Both the position numbers and the translations under genes were made by a program. Under the pieces are notes generated by a model. The model ran no database searches, had not been told where the DNA came from, and saw only the letters and a program-made list of their open reading frames with translations. From contig JADKBV010000001.1 of the NCBI GenBank assembly GCA_016714895.1, forward strand, positions 992,001 to 1,056,000: a stretch of 64,000 nucleotides of DNA. Reading direction: 5' to 3'. The DNA comes from Saprospiraceae bacterium. GTDB taxonomy: Bacteria > Bacteroidota > Bacteroidia > Chitinophagales > Saprospiraceae. Positions 8,856 to 17,346 of the stretch are shown one piece after another; position 1 is the stretch's first letter; every line of letters starts with the position of its first letter.

Positions 8856-10031
8856 ATGGAATATTGGGAAAAATTGATTTTCAATTCCCTGTCCCCTACA
8901 GAATTTTTTTTCGTTAGTTTGTGGGTTGTATTATTTCTGGTATATGCGCTGATCCTTTTTCGGGCCTTAAAAACAGCAGGTTATACATCACAATCCGATA
9001 TACAAACTACGAAACAAACATCTGCAAAAATCAGCATCTTAATACCTGCCAGAAATGAAGAAGAGCATCTGAAAAAATGTCTGGAGGCCATCCTGAATCA
9101 ACATGATATTCATCTCATAGAAGAGGTTTTGGTTTTGAATGACCATTCAACAGACAATACAAAAAAAATTGTTGAAAACCTGCAAAATCCGCTGATTCGA
9201 TGTCTTTCATTACCTGATTCAATTACTGGCAAAAAAGCTGCCATAACCTATGGCGTAAAACAAAGCAAAGCTTCGGTGATTGCTTTGACAGATGCTGATT
9301 GTATTCCTGAAAAAAATTGGATAAAAACAATAAGCAATCAATATACTAATAGTTCAACATTGATTTTTACCACAGGTCCGGTATGTATTCAAAACCCAAA
9401 AAATGTTCTTGAAAGGTTTCAGTCATTGGATTTTATGGCAAATATGGCTATGACAGCATGGGGAATCAGGCATAAACTTTTTTATCTTGCGAATGGTGCG
9501 AATATGAGTTTCCGAAAAACATCATTTGATGAGGTTGGCGGTTATGAGGGAAACAACCATATAGCTTCAGGTGATGATGTTTTTCTGGTAAAAATAATGG
9601 CCGGACTAAAAAACAAAACTGTAATGTTTCTCAACGACAGTCACGCCGTAGTAGCAACAACTCCTCAGAAAACCTGGAGTGAATTGTGGGAACAAAGAAA
9701 AAGATGGGCGACAAAATCCAAGGTCTATGCTTCCGGCATTTTATGGTCGTTTCAGGCTCTTGTTTTTATTCTCGCCGCCGGAATTATGGTATTTTTATTA
9801 TACAGTATGATTTTTAAGAACCCTGTCATCCAAATCTCTTTATACCTTTTGATCAGTAAAGCAGTGGTTGATTACTGTTTTTTATCCGGCTTGAGCAAAA
9901 AATGGAATCTTAGGTGTGCTTTAACGTATTTTCCCCTTTCTTTTATAACCTATCAGATATATATAATCATGATGGGTTTGATGGCTCTATTTCCTTCATC
10001 ATATTCCTGGAAAGGCAGAAAACAACAATAA
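8856..10031 (+). CDS. Membrane-bound family 2 glycosyltransferase
   Basis: A 391-residue GT-A fold glycosyltransferase of the inner membrane. An N-terminal membrane helix (about residues 17-36) precedes the catalytic domain. That domain starts with ISILIPARNEEEHLKKCLEAIL (nucleotide-sugar binding) and contains the metal-binding DAD motif (ALTDADC), GDDVFLV, and the acceptor-site QRKRW. Three hydrophobic segments follow at the C terminus (about 300-380). The QxxRW motif and the membrane helices resemble processive or lipid-linked-sugar transferases. The sugar and acceptor cannot be told from sequence. It is preceded by a small membrane protein gene and stands apart from any polysaccharide cluster. 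Confidence 0.88.
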   Translation: MEYWEKLIFNSLSPTEFFFVSLWVVLFLVYALILFRALKTAGYTSQSDIQTTKQTSAKISILIPARNEEEHLKKCLEAILNQHDIHLIEEVLVLNDHSTDNTKKIVENLQNPLIRCLSLPDSITGKKAAITYGVKQSKASVIALTDADCIPEKNWIKTISNQYTNSSTLIFTTGPVCIQNPKNVLERFQSLDFMANMAMTAWGIRHKLFYLANGANMSFRKTSFDEVGGYEGNNHIASGDDVFLVKIMAGLKNKTVMFLNDSHAVVATTPQKTWSELWEQRKRWATKSKVYASGILWSFQALVFILAAGIMVFLLYSMIFKNPVIQISLYLLISKAVVDYCFLSGLSKKWNLRCALTYFPLSFITYQIYIIMMGLMALFPSSYSWKGRKQQ

Positions 10032-10060
10032 ATCATAAAAAAATAAGGTAAGAAAGGGAC

Positions 10061-10094
10061 AAAAAAAATCCCGGATCTTTAAAAAAATCCGGGA
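10061..10094 (-). terminator. Rho-independent terminator
   Basis: Perfect 8-base arms TCCCGGAT (10069-10076) and ATCCGGGA (10087-10094). On the minus strand the hairpin is followed by a run of eight T, so it ends the minus-strand gene at 10166-11536. Confidence 0.75.
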
Positions 10095-10165
10095 AGAATC
10101 AATTTATTTTGTTGAATCAGAAAACAAATATTCATTTGAATTATCTGATTTATATTAAGGTCGCA

Positions 10166-11536
10166 CTATTTTTTTGTTTTAAACATTTCTGCCAGCTCCT
10201 TATCGGTTTTGAAACTCAAATCAAGGAAAGTTGAAGTAACAAACTTTTTAATATCCTGATAATCCTTACTTCTTTTGTCGCTGTAATGGGTTATCAGTTT
10301 TTGAATGTACGTCAAACTCAATTCTTTAATATTCTGATTAAAACGTTGGTTGGAAAATACATTGATGTAAGAAACCATCACCTTATTGATTTCAAAATAT
10401 TCGGTATAAGACACCTCATCAAGATTTGATAGAAAAGTATTAAAGTAACCGAAAATACTGTCTCTCAGACATTCATTTTCCGGGCTTAATCCTTTATGCT
10501 GGTCATAATATTGTCGGGCTGCTTCGATAGATTCTTCGTGAACAAAACCTTTGGTGTGAATGACGTCCATCAGATTATAGTACTTAGCCAGCTCGTCTTT
10601 GATCGTTTTATTAACCAGACTGGAAATCTTTTTTTCCGTTTCCGGAGAGATTTGTACATTGTTCTGGTATAAAAGAATGAGTTTGTCAAAATATTTTTCT
10701 GAAAATCCGGACACATTTGTTCTCAGGCTATCCAGAGCTTTGGTATATTTTTTTTGATGTTCTGCTTCCAACGGATAAAACAAACCGATAATCATCATCA
10801 GGTCAATATACACATCTTCTTTGGCAAACAAGTCATTTTCGATCAACTTGACCAAATGGGGTGTAAGACTGGTATTATCAAATTTTCTGTTGGAACGGTA
10901 AATCAGAAAATCCAATAATGCGGATGCGTCGACTTTTAATTCCGGTAATGTGGTTGGAAAATCAGCTGTTTTAAAATTATAAGACTTGAATTGTACGGCA
11001 TAGTTCTGATAAGCTGTTTTCCGGTGTTCAAAATCCCGAAACTTATCGTTCATCATACTTTGCAAAAATGTTTTAACCTTTTTATTGGTTACCTGATTCA
11101 TCAGATTGGTCAACCAAATGTCACTACTGAGGGCAAAACCAATTTGTATTGTCTGTCCGATTCTTTGTTTGATAGATTCAAAATTGGCAGAATTGGAAAT
11201 ATTAAGCAATACTTCTTTAAAATGTTCCTGAGGCTTTTTATACTTATATTGATCATCGATTTCAGGTCTTAACACTGAAAAACCAAGGACTTTAGGAAGA
11301 AAAACACCTTCAAATGCATCATCAAGTAATTCTTTCTCCAAAGAAATGATTTGCATCGGGTGTTTATTAGCAACCAACTCATACAATTCAAGGATATGAG
11401 GTTCAAATGTCTCATATAATGTTTTGTAATCTCCGGCTTCTTCAGATTCCAGATAAGCGGCTAAAATTTCAGAATGTACCAAAGCCATTTTTAATTGTTC
11501 AAGGTGGCTTTTATACTCCGGTGCTAAAACTTCCAT
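10166..11536 (-). CDS. Conserved hypothetical helical protein
   Basis: A 456-residue soluble protein without a signal peptide or clear membrane segments. It appears almost wholly alpha-helical, with many Leu/Lys/Glu-rich amphipathic stretches, and I see no catalytic motif. I do not recognise the family. The ATG at 11536 is used rather than a TTG three codons earlier, because the -7 element TAAATTTG ends at that TTG. The promoter is so close that the mRNA would begin at or almost at the start codon. It stands alone between a terminator and rpsP. A role cannot be assigned. Confidence 0.75.
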   Translation of the reverse strand: MEVLAPEYKSHLEQLKMALVHSEILAAYLESEEAGDYKTLYETFEPHILELYELVANKHPMQIISLEKELLDDAFEGVFLPKVLGFSVLRPEIDDQYKYKKPQEHFKEVLLNISNSANFESIKQRIGQTIQIGFALSSDIWLTNLMNQVTNKKVKTFLQSMMNDKFRDFEHRKTAYQNYAVQFKSYNFKTADFPTTLPELKVDASALLDFLIYRSNRKFDNTSLTPHLVKLIENDLFAKEDVYIDLMMIIGLFYPLEAEHQKKYTKALDSLRTNVSGFSEKYFDKLILLYQNNVQISPETEKKISSLVNKTIKDELAKYYNLMDVIHTKGFVHEESIEAARQYYDQHKGLSPENECLRDSIFGYFNTFLSNLDEVSYTEYFEINKVMVSYINVFSNQRFNQNIKELSLTYIQKLITHYSDKRSKDYQDIKKFVTSTFLDLSFKTDKELAEMFKTKK

Positions 11537-11542
11537 GTTTTT

Positions 11543-11550
11543 CAAATTTA
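11543..11550 (-). promoter_or_regulatory. -7 element immediately before the start codon
   Basis: TAAATTTG on the minus strand matches TAnnTTTG exactly. Only 6 bases separate it from the ATG at 11536, which predicts a leaderless or nearly leaderless transcript. Confidence 0.5.
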
Positions 11551-11648
11551 AGGTTACCTAAAAAAAGATAGGTTCAGGGATTCAGTAAATAAACAGAATG
11601 TAAAATCTTTAGGTTTTAGATTCTGTCTCAAATCTGTATTTTAAAATG

Positions 11649-11683
11649 AAAACCCGGTAAAATAAAGCATTTTACCAGGTTTT
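11649..11683 (-). terminator. Terminator of rpsP
   Basis: Fifteen-base arms (11649-11663 and 11669-11683) pair with one mismatch around a 5-base loop. An A-rich side and a T-rich side make it usable in both directions. It lies about 50 bases past the rpsP stop codon. Confidence 0.75.
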
Positions 11684-11734
11684 CTTATACTTTCCGGTAT
11701 TAAAACCGGCACAATCTTTAAAAAAAACTAAAGC

Positions 11735-12496
11735 TTACGCTTCTTCAGTACTTTCTTCAGCAGCTGCTTCGTCAGTTGAAGGTGCTTCTTCTGATGCCTC
11801 GGCAACTTCTTCAGTTGGAGTTTCAACCTCTGCCGGCGTTTCTTCAGCAGGAGCTTCCACTTCTGCCGGAGTTTCTTCAGCAGGCGCTTCTACTTCTGCC
11901 GGAGTTTCTGTAGCCTGAGGTGTTTCTTCTACAACCGGTGCTTCAACTACTTCTTCGACAGCAGCTTCAGGTGCTGTTTCTTCAGCTACAGCTTCTGCAA
12001 CTACTTCTGCAGACTCTTCTCCTGCATGGAAAAATGCATCTGCTGCTTCTTTGGTACTTTCATCAGCTACAGGAGCTTTTGATTTTTTAGCTTCACCTGA
12101 AACTGCTTTTCTGAAAGCTTCAAGATCTGCTTTATTTTTCTCTATTCTTGACTGGATTTTAGCATCTTTGCTGCTGATCCAGTCATTCAGTAATGTGTCT
12201 ACTTGTTCCTGTGTTAGAGCTCCTTTTTTCAAACCTCTCATCAGGTGTTTTTTGTAATACACCCCTTTGAAGCTTAAGATAGCTCTTACGGTGTCTGTAG
12301 GTTGAGCTCCTTTGGTCAACCAATCAAAAGCTGCATCTCTGTCCAGTTCGATAGTTGCAGGTTTGGTCATCGGGTTGTAGGTTCCGATTTTTTCAATAAA
12401 TTTTCCATCTCTCGGAGATCTCGAATCAGCTACAACAATATGATAAAAAGGTGCTTTTGAACGTCCTTTTCTGGACAATCTCATTTTTACTGGCAT
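11735..12496 (-). CDS. rpsP: 30S ribosomal protein S16 with long acidic C-terminal tail
   Basis: The first 80 or so residues are a normal S16 (PVKMRLSRKGRSKAPFYHIVVADSRSPRDGKFIEKIGTYNP), which binds 16S rRNA early in 30S assembly. S16 is usually 80-100 residues; this one is 253. Residues 85-145 form a helical, basic extension. From about residue 150 to the end there is no Lys or Arg, and the sequence is built of Glu, Ala, Pro, Thr and Val with two and a half copies of an 11-residue unit (VEAPAEETPAE). C-terminal extensions of S16 are known in Bacteroidota, but this tail is long and repetitive. It is transcribed alone, from a -7 element at 12572-12579. Confidence 0.93.
   Translation of the reverse strand: MPVKMRLSRKGRSKAPFYHIVVADSRSPRDGKFIEKIGTYNPMTKPATIELDRDAAFDWLTKGAQPTDTVRAILSFKGVYYKKHLMRGLKKGALTQEQVDTLLNDWISSKDAKIQSRIEKNKADLEAFRKAVSGEAKKSKAPVADESTKEAADAFFHAGEESAEVVAEAVAEETAPEAAVEEVVEAPVVEETPQATETPAEVEAPAEETPAEVEAPAEETPAEVETPTEEVAEASEEAPSTDEAAAEESTEEA
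11829..11910 (-). repeat. 33-bp tandem repeats in the rpsP tail
   Basis: About two and a half copies of a 33-base unit encode VEAPAEETPAE. Copies differ by a few third-position changes, so the array is not brand new but could still gain or lose units in frame. Confidence 0.7.
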
Positions 12497-12571
12497 GTGT
12501 TAAAATTTTATAAGTATTTGAATATCAAACCAAAATATGGGAAAAATCACCTATCTGGTTTTTAACGGCCG

Positions 12572-12579
12572 CAAAGGTA
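12572..12579 (-). promoter_or_regulatory. -7 element for rpsP
   Basis: TACCTTTG on the minus strand, followed by the common CGGC context. The leader to the rpsP ATG is about 75 bases, longer than for most genes in this window. Confidence 0.5.
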
Positions 12580-12606
12580 CAATTAATTATTTATATTTCG
12601 CTATTA

Positions 12607-14883
12607 TCAGAAATAAAATTTTGCACTCAAACTAGGTATAATCGGCAACTGATTGACCCTTTTGTACGTGATACGGTTAAAATAAAAGATGTTGGGTCTG
12701 TCATAAGCGTTGGTAACACTTGCTATCAGTTCAACTCCTGAATATTTTGAAAATGTATAATTTTTCTGTAAAGAAAGGTCTAAACGATGATAATAAGGCA
12801 ACCTGCCACCGTTTCTGTCATCAGAATAAAGAACCCCAACATTTTCAGGATTTTCGGTAAGTATCGGTGTCGAAACACCATCTTCAAAATTCAGGTAGTT
12901 ATAAAATCCTTTGGTTTGTGTAAAAGGAAATCCTGAACCCAGATTCCAACGTCCGCTGACAGTAAACGTACCTTTTTTGTCAAGTTCGTATGAAACCAAA
13001 AGGTTTGCATTGTGTCTTCTGTCAAAATTGGTCGGATATTCCTGTTTGCCATCCCATCTGTTTACGTATCCATGTGAATAAGTCGCCCAAACATAAAGTC
13101 TTTTCAAATCATATTTTACAGACAAATCCACACCATATGCTTCTCCGTCTTCAACCGTATAGTTTGGCTGACTGGCTGAGGTTTTGTTTCTGTTGATGAC
13201 AATTACACCGGGAAATGATTTATAGTATCCTTCCACATTAAACTGAAGGTCATCGCCCAGGTCATATTCAAAACCAAAAATTGCATGATATGATTCCTGC
13301 AGTTTATTGGTGACAAAAGTATTGTCAAGACCCAGAATCTGATCTTCAGGTGTCGTAAGGAAACCTGAAAAAAGATTGACTACATCGAGGTCGCTGGAAG
13401 TACTTAGAATGTTTTGAGAATATCTTCCTCCGGCTCCTTTGATTCTGAAATGCTCCAGCATGTTGTATTTAAATCCGAATCTGGGTTCGATAGAAATACC
13501 TCCGATCGATGAATAATACTGAAGTCTGAGGGAAGGCTCAATAATTAATTTGCCGATGATTTGTTTGTATTTACCATAAAATCCTACTTCTGTAGTATTT
13601 TGTTCTTCGCGCAATCTTACTTTAAATGGGTTAAGAAACTCAAAATCGGTTCTCACACTTTTTAATTCCAGACCGTATTTGATTTCATTTTTATTTCCGA
13701 AAAATGAAAAATCCACATTTCCTGTCAGTTCGTCGATGGCTGATCTTCTTGGTGTAGCGGAAGCTTCATCTATTTGTATTTCATATTTTGACAATCCCAA
13801 AAGACCGCTTACAATAACATTTGACCCTTCGGGTACCAAACTAAAATTAACCCCTCCACCGGAATTAACCCATCCGATATCGGTGACTTGTTCATCCAGG
13901 TAGCGGTCATTAAAGTTAAATCCGAAAAAATTAAATTTACTTCCTGCTGCCGTATTCACAGATATTTTACCATAATAGTCCCCGAAAGAAAACGGAAGAC
14001 CTTTGTCCGGATCCTCAGCTACAAATGAATATAAATTTTTAGAAGTATTTTCTATCAAAGATTTTTTTCCTGTCAGAACATAAGATACATTGGTACCTTT
14101 TTCATTGTATTTACCGAGAGGCCCTTCGAGCATGGCTTTGGCCATAAAAGGTCCTCCACTGACGAACCCACCCAACCTTTGTTTATTTCCGTCTCTTGTT
14201 TTGATATCCACAATCGCTGACACCCTGCCCCCATGTTCGGCACTGAATCCACCGGTCAATACATCTGCACTTCGGATCAATTCGGTTTCAAAGATTGAAT
14301 AAAAACCTATGGAGTGAAAAGGGTTGTAAATATTCAATCCGTCCAGCAATATTTTATTCTGAACCGGAGAACCTCCTCTGATAAAAATTTGCCCCCCCTG
14401 GTCACCGGTAGTGACTACACCGGGAAGTACCTGCAGATATTGCGCAATATCTGCTTCCCCGCCTGCGGATGGCAAAACTTTGATTTGTTTTTGGGTTACG
14501 GTAATCTGCGAGATACTAACTGTTGTTTTCAACTGTTCCCTTGCTGCAGAAATTTTTACTTCCCCCAAGGTGATGGAGGTTTCGTTAAGGTATAAGTTCT
14601 GTAGTACTATTCCCCCTTTTTTTACTACCACATTTACTTTGGCCGTGTCAAAACCGATGTACGTCGCTGATATAGTGACCGACCCTTCCGGTACATTGCT
14701 GATTGTATAAAAACCATTTATATCGGTCGTCCCACCCAACTGTGTATTATCAACAAATACATTACAAAACATGACAGGATTGCCTGATTCTTTTTCGTAA
14801 ACAAATCCTCTGATGGTTCCGTTCTGGGATAAAATTCCTGTTAAAGGAATAAAAAATATAAAAAGAAATACTAAATGACGCAT
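12607..14883 (-). CDS. TonB-dependent outer membrane receptor
   Basis: A 758-residue outer membrane protein. A signal peptide (residues 1-19) is followed by a carboxypeptidase-regulatory-like beta-sandwich (about 22-105; GTIRGFVYEKESGNPVMFCN). A plug domain (about 125-235) has the motifs LQVLPGVV, IFIRGGSP and NKILLDGLNIYNPFH. The rest forms the beta-barrel and ends in a terminal Phe (LSAKFYF), as needed for Bam-dependent insertion. It is not paired with a SusD-like gene, so it is less likely to be a glycan importer of the SusCD type. The substrate is unknown. It is transcribed alone from a promoter with a -7 element at 14901-14908. Confidence 0.92.
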   Translation of the reverse strand: MRHLVFLFIFFIPLTGILSQNGTIRGFVYEKESGNPVMFCNVFVDNTQLGGTTDINGFYTISNVPEGSVTISATYIGFDTAKVNVVVKKGGIVLQNLYLNETSITLGEVKISAAREQLKTTVSISQITVTQKQIKVLPSAGGEADIAQYLQVLPGVVTTGDQGGQIFIRGGSPVQNKILLDGLNIYNPFHSIGFYSIFETELIRSADVLTGGFSAEHGGRVSAIVDIKTRDGNKQRLGGFVSGGPFMAKAMLEGPLGKYNEKGTNVSYVLTGKKSLIENTSKNLYSFVAEDPDKGLPFSFGDYYGKISVNTAAGSKFNFFGFNFNDRYLDEQVTDIGWVNSGGGVNFSLVPEGSNVIVSGLLGLSKYEIQIDEASATPRRSAIDELTGNVDFSFFGNKNEIKYGLELKSVRTDFEFLNPFKVRLREEQNTTEVGFYGKYKQIIGKLIIEPSLRLQYYSSIGGISIEPRFGFKYNMLEHFRIKGAGGRYSQNILSTSSDLDVVNLFSGFLTTPEDQILGLDNTFVTNKLQESYHAIFGFEYDLGDDLQFNVEGYYKSFPGVIVINRNKTSASQPNYTVEDGEAYGVDLSVKYDLKRLYVWATYSHGYVNRWDGKQEYPTNFDRRHNANLLVSYELDKKGTFTVSGRWNLGSGFPFTQTKGFYNYLNFEDGVSTPILTENPENVGVLYSDDRNGGRLPYYHRLDLSLQKNYTFSKYSGVELIASVTNAYDRPNIFYFNRITYKRVNQLPIIPSLSAKFYF

Positions 14884-14900
14884 TTTTAAAATTGAGGGTG

Positions 14901-14908
14901 CAAAGGTA
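14901..14908 (-). promoter_or_regulatory. -7 element for the TonB-dependent receptor
   Basis: TACCTTTG on the minus strand, 17 bases upstream of the ATG. The 340-base gap between this receptor and the divergent gene at 15223 holds only this and the opposing promoter as far as I can see. Confidence 0.5.
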
Positions 14909-15196
14909 AATTTTTCTTCCGTTTTATTGAAAAAATTGCAGAAATTCTATTCATTTTGACAATTGGATACTAATTCTTCTTCCTACTGTCTGTAAATATT
15001 CTAAAAAAATCAGTCAATATGTTGGTGTTCATCCTGTTTGATTATTAAAAAAAATGATACAACCGGAATATCAACAATCAAAAACAAGTTGGTGTATTCT
15101 GTTATATCCGGCACCTGAAAAACTTAATCCTCTGACATTATTCAGTCAAAATAACAAAAAAAGAAACTTTGTATGTTTACCTTCATGATATCTTTT

Positions 15197-15204
15197 TACC
15201 TTTG
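15197..15204 (+). promoter_or_regulatory. -7 element for the 108-residue protein
   Basis: TACCTTTG ends 18 bases before the ATG at 15223. It supports that start over two ATGs further upstream, which would lie at or before the promoter. Confidence 0.5.
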
Positions 15205-15222
15205 ATGTACAATAACAGATTT

Positions 15223-15549
15223 ATGTCGGAACTCACCTATAGTTATAATGAATTTTTAGGATTGTTGCTTATCTATGTAGCACATGTAGATATGGATTTT
15301 TCTCAGGAAGAAAAAAACCTGATTAAACAAAAAATAGGCAATCAGGCCATGGAAAAAGTATTAAAAGACTTTGAAAACATGTCTGATTTTCAAGCATTTC
15401 AAACCATACTCAGCTATAAAGGAGCTTATTTTCCGATTGCGGAACAAAAAGAAGAAATCCTTGAAAATATGAAAAAATTGTTTTTGGCTGATGAAGATTT
15501 TTCAACGCTCGAAAAAGAAACATACCATTTTTTGGAAAAAATGCTGTAA
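15223..15549 (+). CDS. Small helical protein, possibly TerB-like
   Basis: 108 residues starting at MSELTYSYNEFLGLLLIYVAH. It is all-helical and acidic, with no signal or membrane segment. The pattern of a hydrophobic first helix, then VDMDFSQEEKNLI and later paired helices, resembles the TerB-like fold, in which acidic residues between helices bind a cation. The similarity is weak and is only a suggestion. It is followed by about 270 bases without a gene, then the biotin carboxylase on the same strand. No operon partner is evident. Confidence 0.6.
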   Translation: MSELTYSYNEFLGLLLIYVAHVDMDFSQEEKNLIKQKIGNQAMEKVLKDFENMSDFQAFQTILSYKGAYFPIAEQKEEILENMKKLFLADEDFSTLEKETYHFLEKML

Positions 15550-15820
15550 GCCAACTATTTTGTATCGAATAGATTTTACTCAAAAATTGTTATCCATTTT
15601 TTAATCAGAGATCATGTAGATTATAAATAAAGCGGTTGAGATGCAGGCTTTATCCTTCAGGAAATGAAAATCCCTTAACAGTACTTAAAAGGAATTTTAC
15701 GTTTTTGAATCAAACAGGACATATGGTTAATTTCAAAACCGGAGACAAAAATCTTACTTTTTATCCTTTTCAGCATCATCAAATTTAAGAAATTCCGTAC
15801 ATTTACACCAAAATATAATC

Positions 15821-17269
15821 ATGCAGAAAGTTCTGATTGCAAACCGGGGAGAGATAGCCATAAGAGTCATAAAATCCTTGAAAAAAATGGGTATTCAGAC
15901 CGTGGCCGTTTACTCTGAAGCTGACAAAGAAGCCTTACATGTAAAATATGCTGACCAGGCGGTTCTTATCGGACCAGCGCCTTCCGCGTTGTCTTATCTG
16001 AACCAGGATGTGATTCTTGAAACGTGTAAAACACATGGTGTGGATGCTATCCATCCCGGATATGGTTTTCTAAGTGAAAACGCAACTTTTGCCCGACGAT
16101 GTTCCGAAGAAGGTATTAAACTGATCGGTCCTTCAGCCGAAGCAATGGAGATTATGGGTAGCAAACTGGGAGCCAAAGATGCAGTAAAACATTTTGATAT
16201 TCCGATGGTACCCGGAACGGATACGGCCATTGCTGATTTTGATGAAGCGGTAAAAATAGCAGAATCCATAGGTTTTCCGATTCTGATCAAAGCTTCCGCC
16301 GGAGGAGGAGGTAAAGGCATGCGGATTGTCAGAGAATCCCGTGAAATGGTCGAACAGATTCAGCTGGCTATGAATGAAGCAAAAGCAGCCTTTGGAGACG
16401 GATCAGTTTTTATTGAAAAGTATATCACATCACCCAAACATATTGAGGTACAAATCATGGCGGACCAGCATGGAAATACACTGTACCTTTTTGAAAGAGA
16501 ATGCAGCATCCAACGGCGGCACCAAAAAGTTGTGGAAGAAGCCCCTAGTTCGGCACTTACACCAGCCCTTCGCAAAGCCATGGGTGAAGCTGCCGTCAAA
16601 GTGGCTCAATCCTGTAATTATGAAGGAGCGGGAACTGTTGAATTTTTGATGGACGAACATAAAAACTTCTACTTTCTTGAGATGAACACCCGCTTGCAGG
16701 TAGAACATCCGGTCACAGAATGTATCACAGGTCTGGATCTGGTAGAGTGGCAGGTTCGGGTAGCCCGTGGCGAAAAACTTCCTTTTTCACAGGAAGACCT
16801 CACCCTGGCAGGACATGCTATCGAGTTGAGAATCTACGCTGAAGACCCGGAAGATCGTTTTATGCCGAGTATCAGTGTATTATCAAGATATCGGTTTTTG
16901 GAAGGAGATGGAATCCGGGTTGATAACGGAATATCTGAAGGTATGATGGTTCCCATTTATTATGATCCAATGCTTGCCAAACTCGTTGTTCACGCACCAA
17001 ACAGACTTGCTGCTATTGAAAAAATGAAACTGGCAATCCAGGGATTTGAAATCGAAGGAATCGCCAATACCCTCAATTTCGGGGCATATGTCATGAATCA
17101 CCCTGCTTTTATTACCGGCAATTTTGACACACATTTTGTCGATAAATATTGGAATCAGGAAGAAAAAACCAAAACTTTTGGACATGCAGCAGCAGTAGCC
17201 GCCAAAGTAGGTGAATATTTATTCAGAAGTTCAAAAGAAAGGCTGACCATTCCGCAACATGATAAATAA
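15821..17269 (+). CDS. accC: Biotin carboxylase subunit of an acyl-CoA carboxylase
   Basis: ATP-grasp enzyme that carboxylates biotin on a carrier protein using bicarbonate and ATP, for acetyl- or propionyl-CoA carboxylase. Residues 1-115 form the N-terminal domain (KVLIANRGEIAIRVI, HPGYGFLSEN). The ATP-grasp has the Gly-rich loop ASAGGGGKGMRIV, and the EMNTRLQVEHPVTE motif binds metal and catalyses. The C-terminal biotin carboxylase domain follows. It has 482 residues, some 30 more than E. coli AccC. There is no biotin carrier or carboxyltransferase gene next to it, so whether it serves acetyl-CoA or propionyl-CoA carboxylase is open. Confidence 0.9.
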   Translation: MQKVLIANRGEIAIRVIKSLKKMGIQTVAVYSEADKEALHVKYADQAVLIGPAPSALSYLNQDVILETCKTHGVDAIHPGYGFLSENATFARRCSEEGIKLIGPSAEAMEIMGSKLGAKDAVKHFDIPMVPGTDTAIADFDEAVKIAESIGFPILIKASAGGGGKGMRIVRESREMVEQIQLAMNEAKAAFGDGSVFIEKYITSPKHIEVQIMADQHGNTLYLFERECSIQRRHQKVVEEAPSSALTPALRKAMGEAAVKVAQSCNYEGAGTVEFLMDEHKNFYFLEMNTRLQVEHPVTECITGLDLVEWQVRVARGEKLPFSQEDLTLAGHAIELRIYAEDPEDRFMPSISVLSRYRFLEGDGIRVDNGISEGMMVPIYYDPMLAKLVVHAPNRLAAIEKMKLAIQGFEIEGIANTLNFGAYVMNHPAFITGNFDTHFVDKYWNQEEKTKTFGHAAAVAAKVGEYLFRSSKERLTIPQHDK

Positions 17270-17346
17270 TCTTAAGCGCAGGATAACGACTTATTTCCTT
17301 TTCTGCTTATATATTTAGTAATAATACGAAGTATTTAATATTTGTT

